This document shows, piece after piece, positions 10,064 through 19,413 of a stretch of DNA of 64,000 nt. The DNA lies in contig OZ035998.1 of the NCBI GenBank assembly GCA_964035015.1, positions 34,648,128 through 34,712,127 of the forward strand. The letters are read 5' to 3'. The notes below the pieces were generated by a model, which did no database searches, was not told the DNA's origin, and saw only the letters and a program-made list of their open reading frames with translations. This stretch comes from Corallium rubrum. Lineage: Eukaryota; Cnidaria; Anthozoa; Scleralcyonacea; Coralliidae. Every line of letters starts with the position of its first letter. Position 1 is the stretch's first letter. The position numbers and the translations under genes were made by a program.

Positions 10064-13000
10064 ATGGGCAATACATTAGAGCAATATCGATCGAGAATAG
10101 GCTGTCACAGCATATTTATGGCAAGTATAGATAACGAACGTCGTTTAAAAGGGTCGTTTTGGAATACAATGTTAATGATGTTTTATTTACACGTGTTTTA
10201 CTTGCCAACATTAAAACGTGTCGTTGAGCGATATAAAAGATCGAATGAAGTTATGTCTTGGTTCCATCAAATGATGTGCTATCATGTATATGTATTGCTT
10301 CTAAGACTGTCAAATGACGTAGAAGAAAACCCAGGTCCTTCATCGTATCAAATAATTAATGTATTGGAAACTCTCCGTGCTGATTTTAGTCAAGGAGATC
10401 AGTCGAAGTTCGGTGATAATGCAGGTAAACAATGCGTTGCAATGTCATTAACCGCTGTAATATTCAGATACATCAAACCACATATTGACACCTGGGAGTC
10501 TCCTGATTTAAATAATATTTTGTATCGTGGTAACTGTCTGTATGATTGTATTAAAGGTTCTGTTAAAAAAGACTTCTTGTTGTTGACTGATGTTCCTGCT
10601 ATGGTATCAGTAAATGGGAAAACATATAATTTAACCTATAGTGGGGAATCATTAAGTGGGGAATTATTTATGACAGATAATAACGGGCCTTATATTTCCC
10701 TAAAAAATGCATTTATAGAGATATTTTTTGGAGGAGAAACAAATTATGAGTGTTGCTTGTTAACTATTGATTGTAACACAGTTGCAGTGTTTCACATGTT
10801 GAACAACAGTTATAGAATCTTTGATTCTCACTCAAGGGATATGTGGGGAATGCCAAGTTTTTCTGGAACATGTGTCTTGCTCGTTGTTGATGGCCTTGAA
10901 AACTTAGTTGCATTTTTTCAGGCTACTTCTTATCGAGGAACATGTGTGCCTTTTGAAATGAAAGGTGTTTTGGTCAATGAGGCATGTATTGGTCATAATC
11001 AAAACTTTGAGCAATTAGTAAATAATCAGAATCCTGACGGTAATTGCTACAAAAAAAGAAAGTGTGCTAATGAAAGTAAAGAGATTGGAAAGATTGATGA
11101 GTGTGAAACTAAGAGGAAAAAAATAAAAATTGAAGATCCAAAAACTAGAAATAAGCGATTGCAAGCTAGGCGCATGAATTATTTAAAACGAAAAAATACA
11201 GAAAGTGCTTTAATGAAAGAAAAGAGGCTTCAAAGGTGTCGGGAGTATAAACAGCAAAAGAGAGCAAATGAATCAGATGAGCAGAGACAGAATCGATTGC
11301 AGGCAAAGCACGCAAATAATATAAATAGGAGAGCAAATGAATCTGGTGAGCAGAGACAGAGTCGATTGCAGGCACAGCAAGTAAATGATATTAATAGGAG
11401 AGCAAATGAATCTGATGAACAGAGACAGAATCGATTGCAGGCAAAGCAAGCAAATAATATAAATAGGAGAGCAAATGAATCTGCTCAGCACAAACAGAGC
11501 CGATTGCAAGCACAGCAAGTAAATGATATTAATAGGAGAGCAAATGAATCTGATGAACACAAACATAATAAACTCTCAAAACAACAAGAATGTGATAGAA
11601 GAAGGAAAAAATGTGATGGTGTTTCAATTTCAGATGTTATTCATAGGTTTCACACAGCTGTATCAAAAGGCCCAATATATATTTGTACTTGTTGTGACCA
11701 GTTGTGGTATAGGCATAGTGTTAATTCTGCTGAAAAACTAAAAGTGTCAAACCCCACTATGTCACAATATTTGTTGAATAAAATATCTGTTGATAATATT
11801 GGGTGGATCTGTGGAACATGTGAAAAACATTTAAAAAAGAATAAAATGCCTCCTTTTGCTGTAAAAAATGGGATGGTATTTCCAGAAAAGCCAGAAAGTT
11901 TTGATTTAAATGAGTTAGAGTGGAGACTTGTTGCACCAAGATTAGCTTTTCTAAAACTTATGCAAGCACCGAGGGGTAAACAATTTAAGATAAATGGCAA
12001 CGTTGTCAATGTTCCTGCTGATGTTGTCAATACCATAAATACATTACCAAGACTACCACATGAAACAGGAACAATCAAAGTTCAGTTAAAACGGCAACTG
12101 CAATATAAAAGTTCTGCAATGTCTTTAAATATAAGGCCACATAAAGTCTTTCAGGTAGCATCTTGGCTAGCTACAAATAGTGCACTTTATCGTGAACAAG
12201 GCATTGTTTTTAATGAGCACTGGCACAAAAACTTCCAGGAAAATTTTTATGTATCTGATAATAGAATGGGACATGAAAAAGACGATTTAGATAATGCTAA
12301 AAATAGAGATGACAATCATTTAAATCTTACCAAAAATCATGAAAATTACCAGAATGATGATTGGAGTGAAGATGAGACTGAAATTCCTGCTGGGGTAACT
12401 GACAGTATGTTAACTCCTACAGATTTTCTTGAAGATAGTGAAAGAGAAATAATACATAACATAGCACCAGGTGAAGGTAACAGACCTCAGAGTATATTTC
12501 GAGATAAATATTCTGAAGAACTAGCTTACCCTGGGATATTTCTTGGCCAAAAAAGGCTAGAAAATAAAGAAAGATCAGTCAAAGTATTTTATAGTGACAT
12601 TTGCAAATCAGAATTAAGAAGGTCAGACAGAAGAGCTGCAATGTCTGTAGAGAATATATTCTTTAAGACTAAAAAGCTACAGATGAAAATACTTTTAGGC
12701 AAATCCCAAATTGCATTAAGGAAATCTAAGAGAAGTAACACAGGTTTAACAGCTGGACAGTTAAAGCAACAAGGTAGTTTGGAAAGAATTGTTCATCACG
12801 ATGAAGGTTTCAAATTTTTAAGAGCACTAAGAGGATCACCCCCGTATTTTGAAAAGGCTAAAAAAGATCTCTTTGCAATGATAAGACAATTGGGTCCTGC
12901 AACTTTATTTTGTAGCTTTTCCTCAGCTGAAACAAAATGGTTACATCTCCTTAAAATATTAGGGCAACTTGTTGATCATAAAGATTATACTGATGATGAA

Positions 13001-14077
13001 CTGGAAGAATTAAATTGGGAAGAAAAATGCAGACTCATCCAAAGTGACCCAGTGACTTGTGCAAGACATTTTGATTACCAATTTAATAAATTCTTGAAAG
13101 AATTCTTGATGAGCAACATTGCCCCTTTGGGAAAAATTAGAGACTGGTTCTATAGAGTTGAGTATCAGCAACGAGGTTCACCCCATATTCATATGTTAAT
13201 ATGGCTAGACAATGCTCCAGTATTTGGTGTTGCTAAAGATGATGATGTCACATCTTTTATTGATCAGATAATTACTTGCCATCTACCAAATAATGAGCCT
13301 GACCTAATAAATCTTGTTAATCGACAAACACATAGACATTCACATACTTGTCAAAAAAATTCAAAAAAAGAATGTAGATTTAATTATCCTCAACCACCAA
13401 TGAAGTCAACTAAAATACTTTATCCACTAGATGATAATGTTTCTCAAAGTGATGTTAGAAAACTAAACATTTTGTGGAAAAACATAAAGCAGCAACTAAA
13501 TGACATGAAAGAAGGTGAAAATATCACATTTGATCAGTTATTAGCTGATAGACTGAAGGTCCCTGAACATGACTATATGCTTGCAATTCGATCATCTCTC
13601 AACTGTCCCACAATCTTTTTAAAAAGAAATCCCAATGAACTCAGAATAAACAATTATAACTCTGCATGTCTGAGTGCCTGGAGAGCAAACATGGACATTC
13701 AATTTGTTCTTGACGTGTATGCATGTGCAATGTATATTGTTTCATATATATCCAAGGCACAAAAGGGAATGAGTGAACTACTTCGTACTGCATGTGCTGA
13801 AGCAAGAGAAGGAAATGCAAGTATTAAGCAGCAAGTGAGAGATATCGGTAATAAATTTTTAAACAGTGTTGAAATTAGTGCCCAAGAAGCTGTGTACATA
13901 ATTCTGCAATTACCAATGAGAAAATCATCAAGAGAAGTTGTTTTCGTACCGACCTCATCACCTAATGAAAGAGTTCAGTTGTTTAAACCACTAAGTGAAA
14001 TTGAAAAAATGCCAGATGAATGTGAAGAAATACATTTTGGTGGACTCTTAAAGAGATACACTGAACGACCTGCTTAG
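10064..14077 (+). CDS. Helentron ORF1: 2A, C76-like peptidase, STPR repeats, HUH replication initiator
   Basis: A 1337-codon frame. In order: residues 1-91 leader with a hydrophobic stretch ending in a 2A motif NDVEENPGP (84-92). Residues ~107-290 a papain-fold peptidase-like domain with GKQC (C124), a preceding Gln (Q113) and a DSH triplet (D254, H256), the layout of the C76 deubiquitinase family. Residues 380-517 six 23-residue repeats. Residues ~537-720 a Cys-rich DUF6570-like region (C541, C543, C544, C583, C586). Residues ~990-1235 the rolling-circle initiator with HIH (1041-1043) and the two tyrosines Y1224 and Y1228 before K1231. The initiator would nick DNA and bind the 5' end covalently through Tyr. 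The Met at 10064 is the first in the frame. The frame stops where Helitrons normally continue into the helicase, so the stop at 14075-14077 reflects a frame break. Confidence 0.93.
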   Translation: MGNTLEQYRSRIGCHSIFMASIDNERRLKGSFWNTMLMMFYLHVFYLPTLKRVVERYKRSNEVMSWFHQMMCYHVYVLLLRLSNDVEENPGPSSYQIINVLETLRADFSQGDQSKFGDNAGKQCVAMSLTAVIFRYIKPHIDTWESPDLNNILYRGNCLYDCIKGSVKKDFLLLTDVPAMVSVNGKTYNLTYSGESLSGELFMTDNNGPYISLKNAFIEIFFGGETNYECCLLTIDCNTVAVFHMLNNSYRIFDSHSRDMWGMPSFSGTCVLLVVDGLENLVAFFQATSYRGTCVPFEMKGVLVNEACIGHNQNFEQLVNNQNPDGNCYKKRKCANESKEIGKIDECETKRKKIKIEDPKTRNKRLQARRMNYLKRKNTESALMKEKRLQRCREYKQQKRANESDEQRQNRLQAKHANNINRRANESGEQRQSRLQAQQVNDINRRANESDEQRQNRLQAKQANNINRRANESAQHKQSRLQAQQVNDINRRANESDEHKHNKLSKQQECDRRRKKCDGVSISDVIHRFHTAVSKGPIYICTCCDQLWYRHSVNSAEKLKVSNPTMSQYLLNKISVDNIGWICGTCEKHLKKNKMPPFAVKNGMVFPEKPESFDLNELEWRLVAPRLAFLKLMQAPRGKQFKINGNVVNVPADVVNTINTLPRLPHETGTIKVQLKRQLQYKSSAMSLNIRPHKVFQVASWLATNSALYREQGIVFNEHWHKNFQENFYVSDNRMGHEKDDLDNAKNRDDNHLNLTKNHENYQNDDWSEDETEIPAGVTDSMLTPTDFLEDSEREIIHNIAPGEGNRPQSIFRDKYSEELAYPGIFLGQKRLENKERSVKVFYSDICKSELRRSDRRAAMSVENIFFKTKKLQMKILLGKSQIALRKSKRSNTGLTAGQLKQQGSLERIVHHDEGFKFLRALRGSPPYFEKAKKDLFAMIRQLGPATLFCSFSSAETKWLHLLKILGQLVDHKDYTDDELEELNWEEKCRLIQSDPVTCARHFDYQFNKFLKEFLMSNIAPLGKIRDWFYRVEYQQRGSPHIHMLIWLDNAPVFGVAKDDDVTSFIDQIITCHLPNNEPDLINLVNRQTHRHSHTCQKNSKKECRFNYPQPPMKSTKILYPLDDNVSQSDVRKLNILWKNIKQQLNDMKEGENITFDQLLADRLKVPEHDYMLAIRSSLNCPTIFLKRNPNELRINNYNSACLSAWRANMDIQFVLDVYACAMYIVSYISKAQKGMSELLRTACAEAREGNASIKQQVRDIGNKFLNSVEISAQEAVYIILQLPMRKSSREVVFVPTSSPNERVQLFKPLSEIEKMPDECEEIHFGGLLKRYTERPA
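10283..10339 (+). other. 2A-type ribosome-skipping motif
   Basis: Codons 74-92 of Helentron ORF1 encode YHVYVLLLRLSNDVEENPGP, with a Leu-rich stretch followed by the D-V-E-x-N-P-G|P signature. In known 2A peptides the ribosome fails to join Gly to Pro, so two products come from one frame. Here the break would fall at codons 91/92 (10334-10339), freeing the peptidase-led polyprotein from a 91-residue leader. Activity is inferred from the motif, and every residue of the core consensus is present. Confidence 0.85.
11201..11614 (+). repeat. Six STPR-type 23-residue (69-bp) repeats
   Basis: Units begin at codons 380, 403, 426, 449, 472 and 495, exactly 23 codons apart, with the pattern ESDEQRQNRLQAKxANNINRRAN. 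This period and composition match the STPR (score-and-three peptide repeat) DNA-binding module. Units 2 and 4, and units 3 and 5, resemble each other most, so a 138-bp pair was duplicated. The outer units are more diverged. Confidence 0.85.
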
Positions 14078-16854
14078 CAGACTGGGCAGCATGGTATGAT
14101 AGTGTTAATAACAAATCATATCAAAAGAAAACAACAAAACCAGACATTGATGATCTGCCATTAGAAACATCAGATAATGATGACAATAATGATGATGAAC
14201 TTTGTGATGACACCAACACAATTAATAAGTCCAAAAAATCTAATAAAAATAGTGAACCAAAAAAACGAACAAAAGCCAGAATCATAAGGTGTGCCTGGTT
14301 TAATAAAGAAGCCTACCCAGAGAAGCACTATCGAGAATTAATTATGCTTTTTACACCATGGAGGAATGAGGAAAGTGATTTAATTGGTAATTATTCATCT
14401 TATGAAGAACATTATTTAACTTTACAAGACTCAATAAAAGATCAAATGAGCCTCTATGCAGTTTGTAATGAAGAACTAAATAGTGCCCAAGAACAGTTAA
14501 ATTCGGCTTTTGACAATGATGAAGACCAGTTTGATTTAATTGCACCAGTAACTCAAGATGCTGAACACCAAGATGAAGATGAAGGCGCTATAGATTTACA
14601 TCCTGACTTGAATGAAAACTATGATCTGTCACACGACATTGGCATTCCTTCAGCATCATCAAATAATGAACCACTTATTCTAAATGAAATGCCAGCTGAT
14701 GAATATAGAGAAATGGTGCAAATGTTAAATAAAGAACAAAAGGAATTTTTCTATCATACTCTTCACCTAATAAAGACATCAGACAAACCATTTTACTCAT
14801 TTCTTAGTGGAGGTGGAGGTGTTGGTAAATCACATCTTACAAAATCAATCTATCAAGTAGCATTGAAATACTATAATACCAGGGCCGGTGATGATTTCAG
14901 TCAAGTTAATGTTTTACTTCTAGCTCCTACAGGAAAAGCTGCATTTATCATTCGAGGCAATACAATACACAGTGCTCTTGCAGTACCTGCATGTCAGTCC
15001 TTAAGAAATTATAAACCACTTGACTCTAACAGATTAAACACTTTAAGGTGTCAACTAGGAAGTGTAAAACTGATATTACTAGATGAAATATCTATGGTTG
15101 GAAACAGTATGTTTAATGTTCAAATAAATAATCGACTAAAAGACATTAAAGGTAGCAAGGAAGATTTTGGTGGTGTGAACATAATTGCAATTGGTGATTT
15201 GTTTCAATTAAAACCAGTCATGGATGGTTTTATATTCAAAGATTTTGATAACTCGGAATACGGTGTTCTTACTCCAAATTTATGGAAACAACACTTCCGA
15301 ATGGTTGAACTACATGAAATAATGCGACAAAGAGAGAGTAAAGCATTTGCAGAAACTTTGAATAGATTAAGAGAAGGAAATCATACTGAAAATGACATTT
15401 TGAAGATTAAACAAAGAATACTTCCAGAACAAAACTGTCCAAAACAAGCACCTCATTTATTTATACAAAACTTGAATGTTGATGAATTTAACGACAAAGT
15501 TTATAAAGCAGCAATTGGGGCAAAATACACAATAAAAGCTCACGACAGTGTCATAGGTGCTAATTCTGCAGAACTTAGAGACAAAATAATGAAGCAAATT
15601 CCAAATGACCCAAGAAAAACTAAACAGCTTGCTTCAAAGCTCCAGATTGCTGAAGGTGAAAGAACTGAAATTGCCATAAATGTAAGAACTGATGATGGTT
15701 TGACAAATGGTGCCCGTAATATTGTTAAATTAGTACAGTTACATCAACCTGGAAAACCTTCAGGTATAATATGGGTAGAGTTTGATCAACAAGAAGTTGG
15801 TAAGAAAACAAGACATGAAAACAGGCAGCTTTATCGACAAAATAATATTCAAAGTACATGGACGCCAATTAAACCAGTCACAACACAATTCGCTGTTGGT
15901 AGAAATAGAACGGCTCAAGTTGTCAGAAAGCAATTTCCACTGCGACTTGCTGCTGCTAAGACTGTACATAGATCTCAAGGTGATACTCAAACTGAAATTG
16001 TTGTCAACCTTAACACTCGAAGAGCAATTCCCCACATACATTACGTTGCATTGAGCCGAGTAACTACGATTGAAGGACTGTATGTCACTGACCTTTGTGA
16101 AGACAAAATTTCTGTTGATCCTAAAGTTGTAAGTGAAATGGAAGAGTTGAGAACAGAAAGAAGCCTCCAACTTTGTATCTCTCCATTGTATAAAATAAAT
16201 GACAATTCAGTTTTGAAATTGTGTTATTTAAATGTGCGTTCACTCCATAAACACATTGAAGATGTCCGTAAAGATTTTAATTATCTCTCTAGCGATATAG
16301 GAGTATTTACAGAGACAAGATTCAATCCGATAGAGCCAAATGAAATGTACACCATTGATGGTTTTGAGTTATTTCGTAATGACAGTCACTCTTGTGTAAA
16401 CAATGGACGACCCTATTACGGTACAGCGGTATATAGCAGAGTGCCATTAGTCGCTGGTTATCCTTACAGCCACAACATTAATTCTATAGAATTCACAATG
16501 ATCAAAGTAACAAGTCATCCAAACTTGACAATCGTTGCCGTATATCGTTCACCAAAAGTTCCTATTAGTCAACTGTGTTCAGCATTGAGAGAAATTGTTC
16601 TTGAAGTTGCTGGTGATGAAAGTGTAATAATTGGAGACTTCAATGTAAACTGGCTCAGTGAAACTGATGGAAGACCTCTCTACAATGTGTTGGTAAGGGA
16701 CAATAGCTATGTACAATTAATATCAAACTACACAACAGATAATAAAACTCTCATCGATCATATATTCTCTAAAACCACTTCTCAAAATGTAAATTCAGGG
16801 ATTTTAGAAACCTATTTTAGTGATCATAAAACAATTTGGGTATCATTCAAATGA
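14065..16854 (+). CDS. Helentron ORF2: PIF1-type helicase plus AP endonuclease
   Basis: This frame is open from 14065; the first Met is at 14344. The piece before that Met starts LADWAAWYDS, the conserved RepHel sequence that should directly follow ORF1's RYTERP, so the two frames are one broken gene. Counting from the Met at 14344: Walker A GGGGVGKSHL (156-165), Walker B LILLDEIS (243-250), GDLFQLKP (284-291), TVHRSQGDT (540-548) and YVALSRVT (567-574), all PIF1-family motifs. Residues ~625-836 form an endonuclease/exonuclease/phosphatase domain with N630, E657, YRSP (734-737), GDFN (764-767), D805-H806 and SDH (826-828), so its catalytic set looks complete. This C-terminal endonuclease marks the element as a Helentron rather than a canonical Helitron. 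It stops at 16852-16854. Confidence 0.95.
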   Translation, partial: TTCLADWAAWYDSVNNKSYQKKTTKPDIDDLPLETSDNDDNNDDELCDDTNTINKSKKSNKNSEPKKRTKARIIRCAWFNKEAYPEKHYRELIMLFTPWRNEESDLIGNYSSYEEHYLTLQDSIKDQMSLYAVCNEELNSAQEQLNSAFDNDEDQFDLIAPVTQDAEHQDEDEGAIDLHPDLNENYDLSHDIGIPSASSNNEPLILNEMPADEYREMVQMLNKEQKEFFYHTLHLIKTSDKPFYSFLSGGGGVGKSHLTKSIYQVALKYYNTRAGDDFSQVNVLLLAPTGKAAFIIRGNTIHSALAVPACQSLRNYKPLDSNRLNTLRCQLGSVKLILLDEISMVGNSMFNVQINNRLKDIKGSKEDFGGVNIIAIGDLFQLKPVMDGFIFKDFDNSEYGVLTPNLWKQHFRMVELHEIMRQRESKAFAETLNRLREGNHTENDILKIKQRILPEQNCPKQAPHLFIQNLNVDEFNDKVYKAAIGAKYTIKAHDSVIGANSAELRDKIMKQIPNDPRKTKQLASKLQIAEGERTEIAINVRTDDGLTNGARNIVKLVQLHQPGKPSGIIWVEFDQQEVGKKTRHENRQLYRQNNIQSTWTPIKPVTTQFAVGRNRTAQVVRKQFPLRLAAAKTVHRSQGDTQTEIVVNLNTRRAIPHIHYVALSRVTTIEGLYVTDLCEDKISVDPKVVSEMEELRTERSLQLCISPLYKINDNSVLKLCYLNVRSLHKHIEDVRKDFNYLSSDIGVFTETRFNPIEPNEMYTIDGFELFRNDSHSCVNNGRPYYGTAVYSRVPLVAGYPYSHNINSIEFTMIKVTSHPNLTIVAVYRSPKVPISQLCSALREIVLEVAGDESVIIGDFNVNWLSETDGRPLYNVLVRDNSYVQLISNYTTDNKTLIDHIFSKTTSQNVNSGILETYFSDHKTIWVSFK

Positions 16855-17172
16855 AGAGCAGACAAATAAATATAATATTGCTATCTATATAATGTATTTA
16901 GAGACACAAATGCAAATAAAATATGTATTACAAATAACCTTTTTATAATGATCATTAATAGTTCTAAACTGGCATTTACAAGAAAAACTAAGAGCAGAAT
17001 TTTTTAAAAAGGACACTTTAAAGTGCATAAAGTATATAATACAGCATTAAAGATGCAATTGATCAAACATGTTCTTTTGTAATTATCAAAAATTATGAAT
17101 TTAATATTATGAATAAAAATGATTAATTTTTCAAAATAAACAAATAAGTGCTACAAATTACATTGTGAATGC
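16855..17172. other. Helentron 3' untranslated region
   Basis: AT-rich, no ORF. Contains the palindrome CACTTTAAAGTG at 17012-17023. Confidence 0.5.
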
Positions 17173-17220
17173 TCCCATGCAATATGGGAACAACTTCACA
17201 TGAAGTAATTTTATTACTTC
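17173..17220. repeat. Cluster of three hairpins at the Helentron 3' side
   Basis: TCCCAT/ATGGGA (17173-17189), ACTTCA/TGAAGT (17193-17206) and GAAGTAAT/ATTACTTC (17202-17220) follow one another and partly compete. Helitron-type transposons carry a hairpin near the 3' end that acts in termination, so the element probably ends shortly after this cluster. Confidence 0.65.
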
Positions 17221-17299
17221 AACAAAAGCAGGGGCAACAGACCCACACCACGATTGGACATACTATATAGCAGGTAAGTTATTTTTTTTCTAATTTACT

Positions 17300-18886
17300 C
17301 TGATTACTTACATGTAACTAGTCTAGTCAAGTTTTAAGTGTTATTTCCAACTGTTAATTAAAGACTTTGTCTTTTTATTTTTTTATAGAAATTGACCAGT
17401 ACAAGTCTCAAATTGTCAATTGCCAAAAAAATGTTATTCCACTTACTGACAAAAGTATATGGTACTTCTTCCAAATTCTATACATGACATTTTCACCATT
17501 CAAGTCCATTAAAGTCTGGCTACTGTAGCAGATGTTATGATGCAAAATCAGAATATTGCAACACTTTTACAAGAGACATTATTTCAAGACTTTTTCCCTT
17601 GATATTAATTCTTCAGCATTATAATGGTAAAGGATAAAGCATTGAGGATAAAGGACTTGGGGCTAATTATCTTTACTTACAGCCAGTGGCTGAATTGCGA
17701 AGGATGCAGATCAATGTGGCAGTGTTGAGGTGCCATTGTATGACACACTTCAGATCACGAATCACAGCGAAGATGTAGGTGTTGATACAGTATACATCAT
17801 GTTTGGATATAGATAATCATGAAGAAACATTGTTTAATCACCATGATGTCACCACAATTTTCCTGTTATGGAACATATTGCAAGTTCCAAACTGAATATA
17901 CAGAAAGATGCACATATCCTGATCAATATTTATTGATATACTATAACTGTACACCTTTTAATGGATCAAGAATGCAAAAATTCTATGGCTGGTGGAAACT
18001 TTATTATCAACAAATATTCTCCATTAATTGTTATTTACTCTCAATCCAAAATATGAATTTTACAAGCTCACTTCATGCAAACTGTTCAAGCTGTATATTA
18101 CTAACAGTATATGATGCAAAGATTTCGATTCAGCCAGTAAAGAATGAAATTGAAGAACATTATTGTAGCTAGTTCTTTATTGCTGTGGACTTAAATTTTG
18201 TGATGTATGCTTTGTCTTTGTGTGTTTGCATTTTTGAACACAAATGATAAAATAGCTAGGCTATGTTCAGCTAAAAGAACAAATTGACAAGTTTGACTAT
18301 TCTAGTTCTCAAAATAATTAAGGTCCATGTTTTACACTCATGTTCAATGCACAGATGTGTAGTATGTACTATGTTGAAATGAACAAGATAAGACACATTT
18401 GTAAATTAAAAGAACTATCAATTGATTTCTGTCAGTATCTGTTTGCATTTTACTCATTTTCATGCTTTTCGTCTTTACAGCTAAACTGGGTGTTCGTTTC
18501 CGCACAACCTTGTTCTGACTTTCAATACAACTTCATATTATGTGAAGTTCGATATTTAAAATGCGAATTTTTAGCAACTTGCCAAGGAGTCGCTGTGTAT
18601 CGTTAGCTAGTAAACATTGCAATGTTGCTGTCAATATTGCAAGGTCGCATGGAAACGAATACCCGGTTTGGCTGTAATAGTCTCCTTTATATCTGTTTCT
18701 GTGTAAAAAGCGGTAGTCACATGTACGCTTTGCGTACCTATTTTTAAGTACAGCATCGCGAATATTCCTTGAAATGTAAATCATTGAAATACATTGATAA
18801 AGTGTAATACAACAGTAATGTAATATGTTTTTCACTCCTGCACTAAAGCTATAGTATTGAATCTATCCAGCTACTTTGCAGACTAT
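17300..18886. other. Intron sequence without recognisable features
   Basis: AT-rich. A 117-codon ORF at 17819-18172 shows no family resemblance and is probably fortuitous. Confidence 0.5.
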
Positions 18887-19413
18887 GCTTTATAAAATAA
18901 CTTGTATACTACGCGAACCCTGATTCGTCAGTTGCCGTGTTTGGATCAGAGTATCCAAACACGGAAAATTCCCGCCAAAACGATTTTTTGAAAATGTTGG
19001 ACAGTATATCATATTCACTTGTGATTATTTTATAAAAGAAATACCAAATGTTTTTTGCCGTGTTTGGAGACTCTTAAGCTGGATTTCCATTCAGTGCATT
19101 TTGTCGCGCGATCGACTTTTCTCGATAGCTTTCTTTTGAAATGTGTGTATTCAACCAAAGCTAATGAAATGCGTTCCGCTTGACAACCCACAATTCAAAA
19201 GAAAGTGATCGCAAAAAGTCGATCGCGCGATAAAATGCACTGAATGGAAATCCACCTTTATCCAAACACTTGGGAAATTGCTCGACTTTCGAAAAGCTCA
19301 AAACACTCGCCTACGGCTCGTGTTTTGTTACGCTTTTCTCCAGTCTCGCAATTTCCCCGCGTGTTTGGATCAGAATATCCAAACGCGGAAAACCATTTGG
19401 TATTTCTTTAATC
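18887..19413 (+). repeat. Dispersed repeat, copy 1 (filled by a MITE)
   Basis: Outside the insertion at 19077-19257 this copy is about 93-95% identical to 30222-30563. Both contain pairs of the form CCGTGTTTGGATC...GTATCCAAACACGG that can form hairpins. Confidence 0.85.
19077..19257. mobile_element. 181-bp MITE with TTA target duplication (PIF/Harbinger type)
   Basis: The terminal inverted repeats start AGCTGGATTTCCATTCAGTG and end with the complement (one mismatch), over ~44 bp. TTA flanks both ends (19074-19076, 19258-19260). The related repeat at 30222-30563 lacks the insert and has a single TTA at the same point, so the boundaries are exact. A 3-bp TWA duplication is the PIF/Harbinger signature. 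No coding capacity. Confidence 0.93.

Larger units (their letters stand above)
9000..17300 (+). mobile_element. Helentron (Helitron with endonuclease), approximate extent
   Basis: A rolling-circle transposon defined by its coding region, 10064-16854. The 5' side has two perfect hairpins and a 75-bp direct repeat. The 3' side has a cluster of three hairpins at 17173-17220, as Helitrons and Helentrons usually have near their termini. The exact ends are not resolved. Helitrons make no target duplication, and no empty site is available here. The outer limits given are therefore estimates. It sits in the same orientation as the host gene, inside its second intron. Confidence 0.8.

Noticed and set aside
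11030-11070. PDGNC motif (residues ~324-328 of Helentron ORF1) as an OTU peptidase active site
   Set aside because: OTU domains often start DGNC, but here the motif is followed by a Lys-rich segment and the repeats, not by an OTU fold. The preceding C76-like domain has a better set of catalytic residues.
14062-14080. Programmed -1 frameshift joining Rep and helicase
   Set aside because: No slippery heptamer or following stable stem seen, and a few normally conserved residues are missing at the junction, which fits a deletion better.
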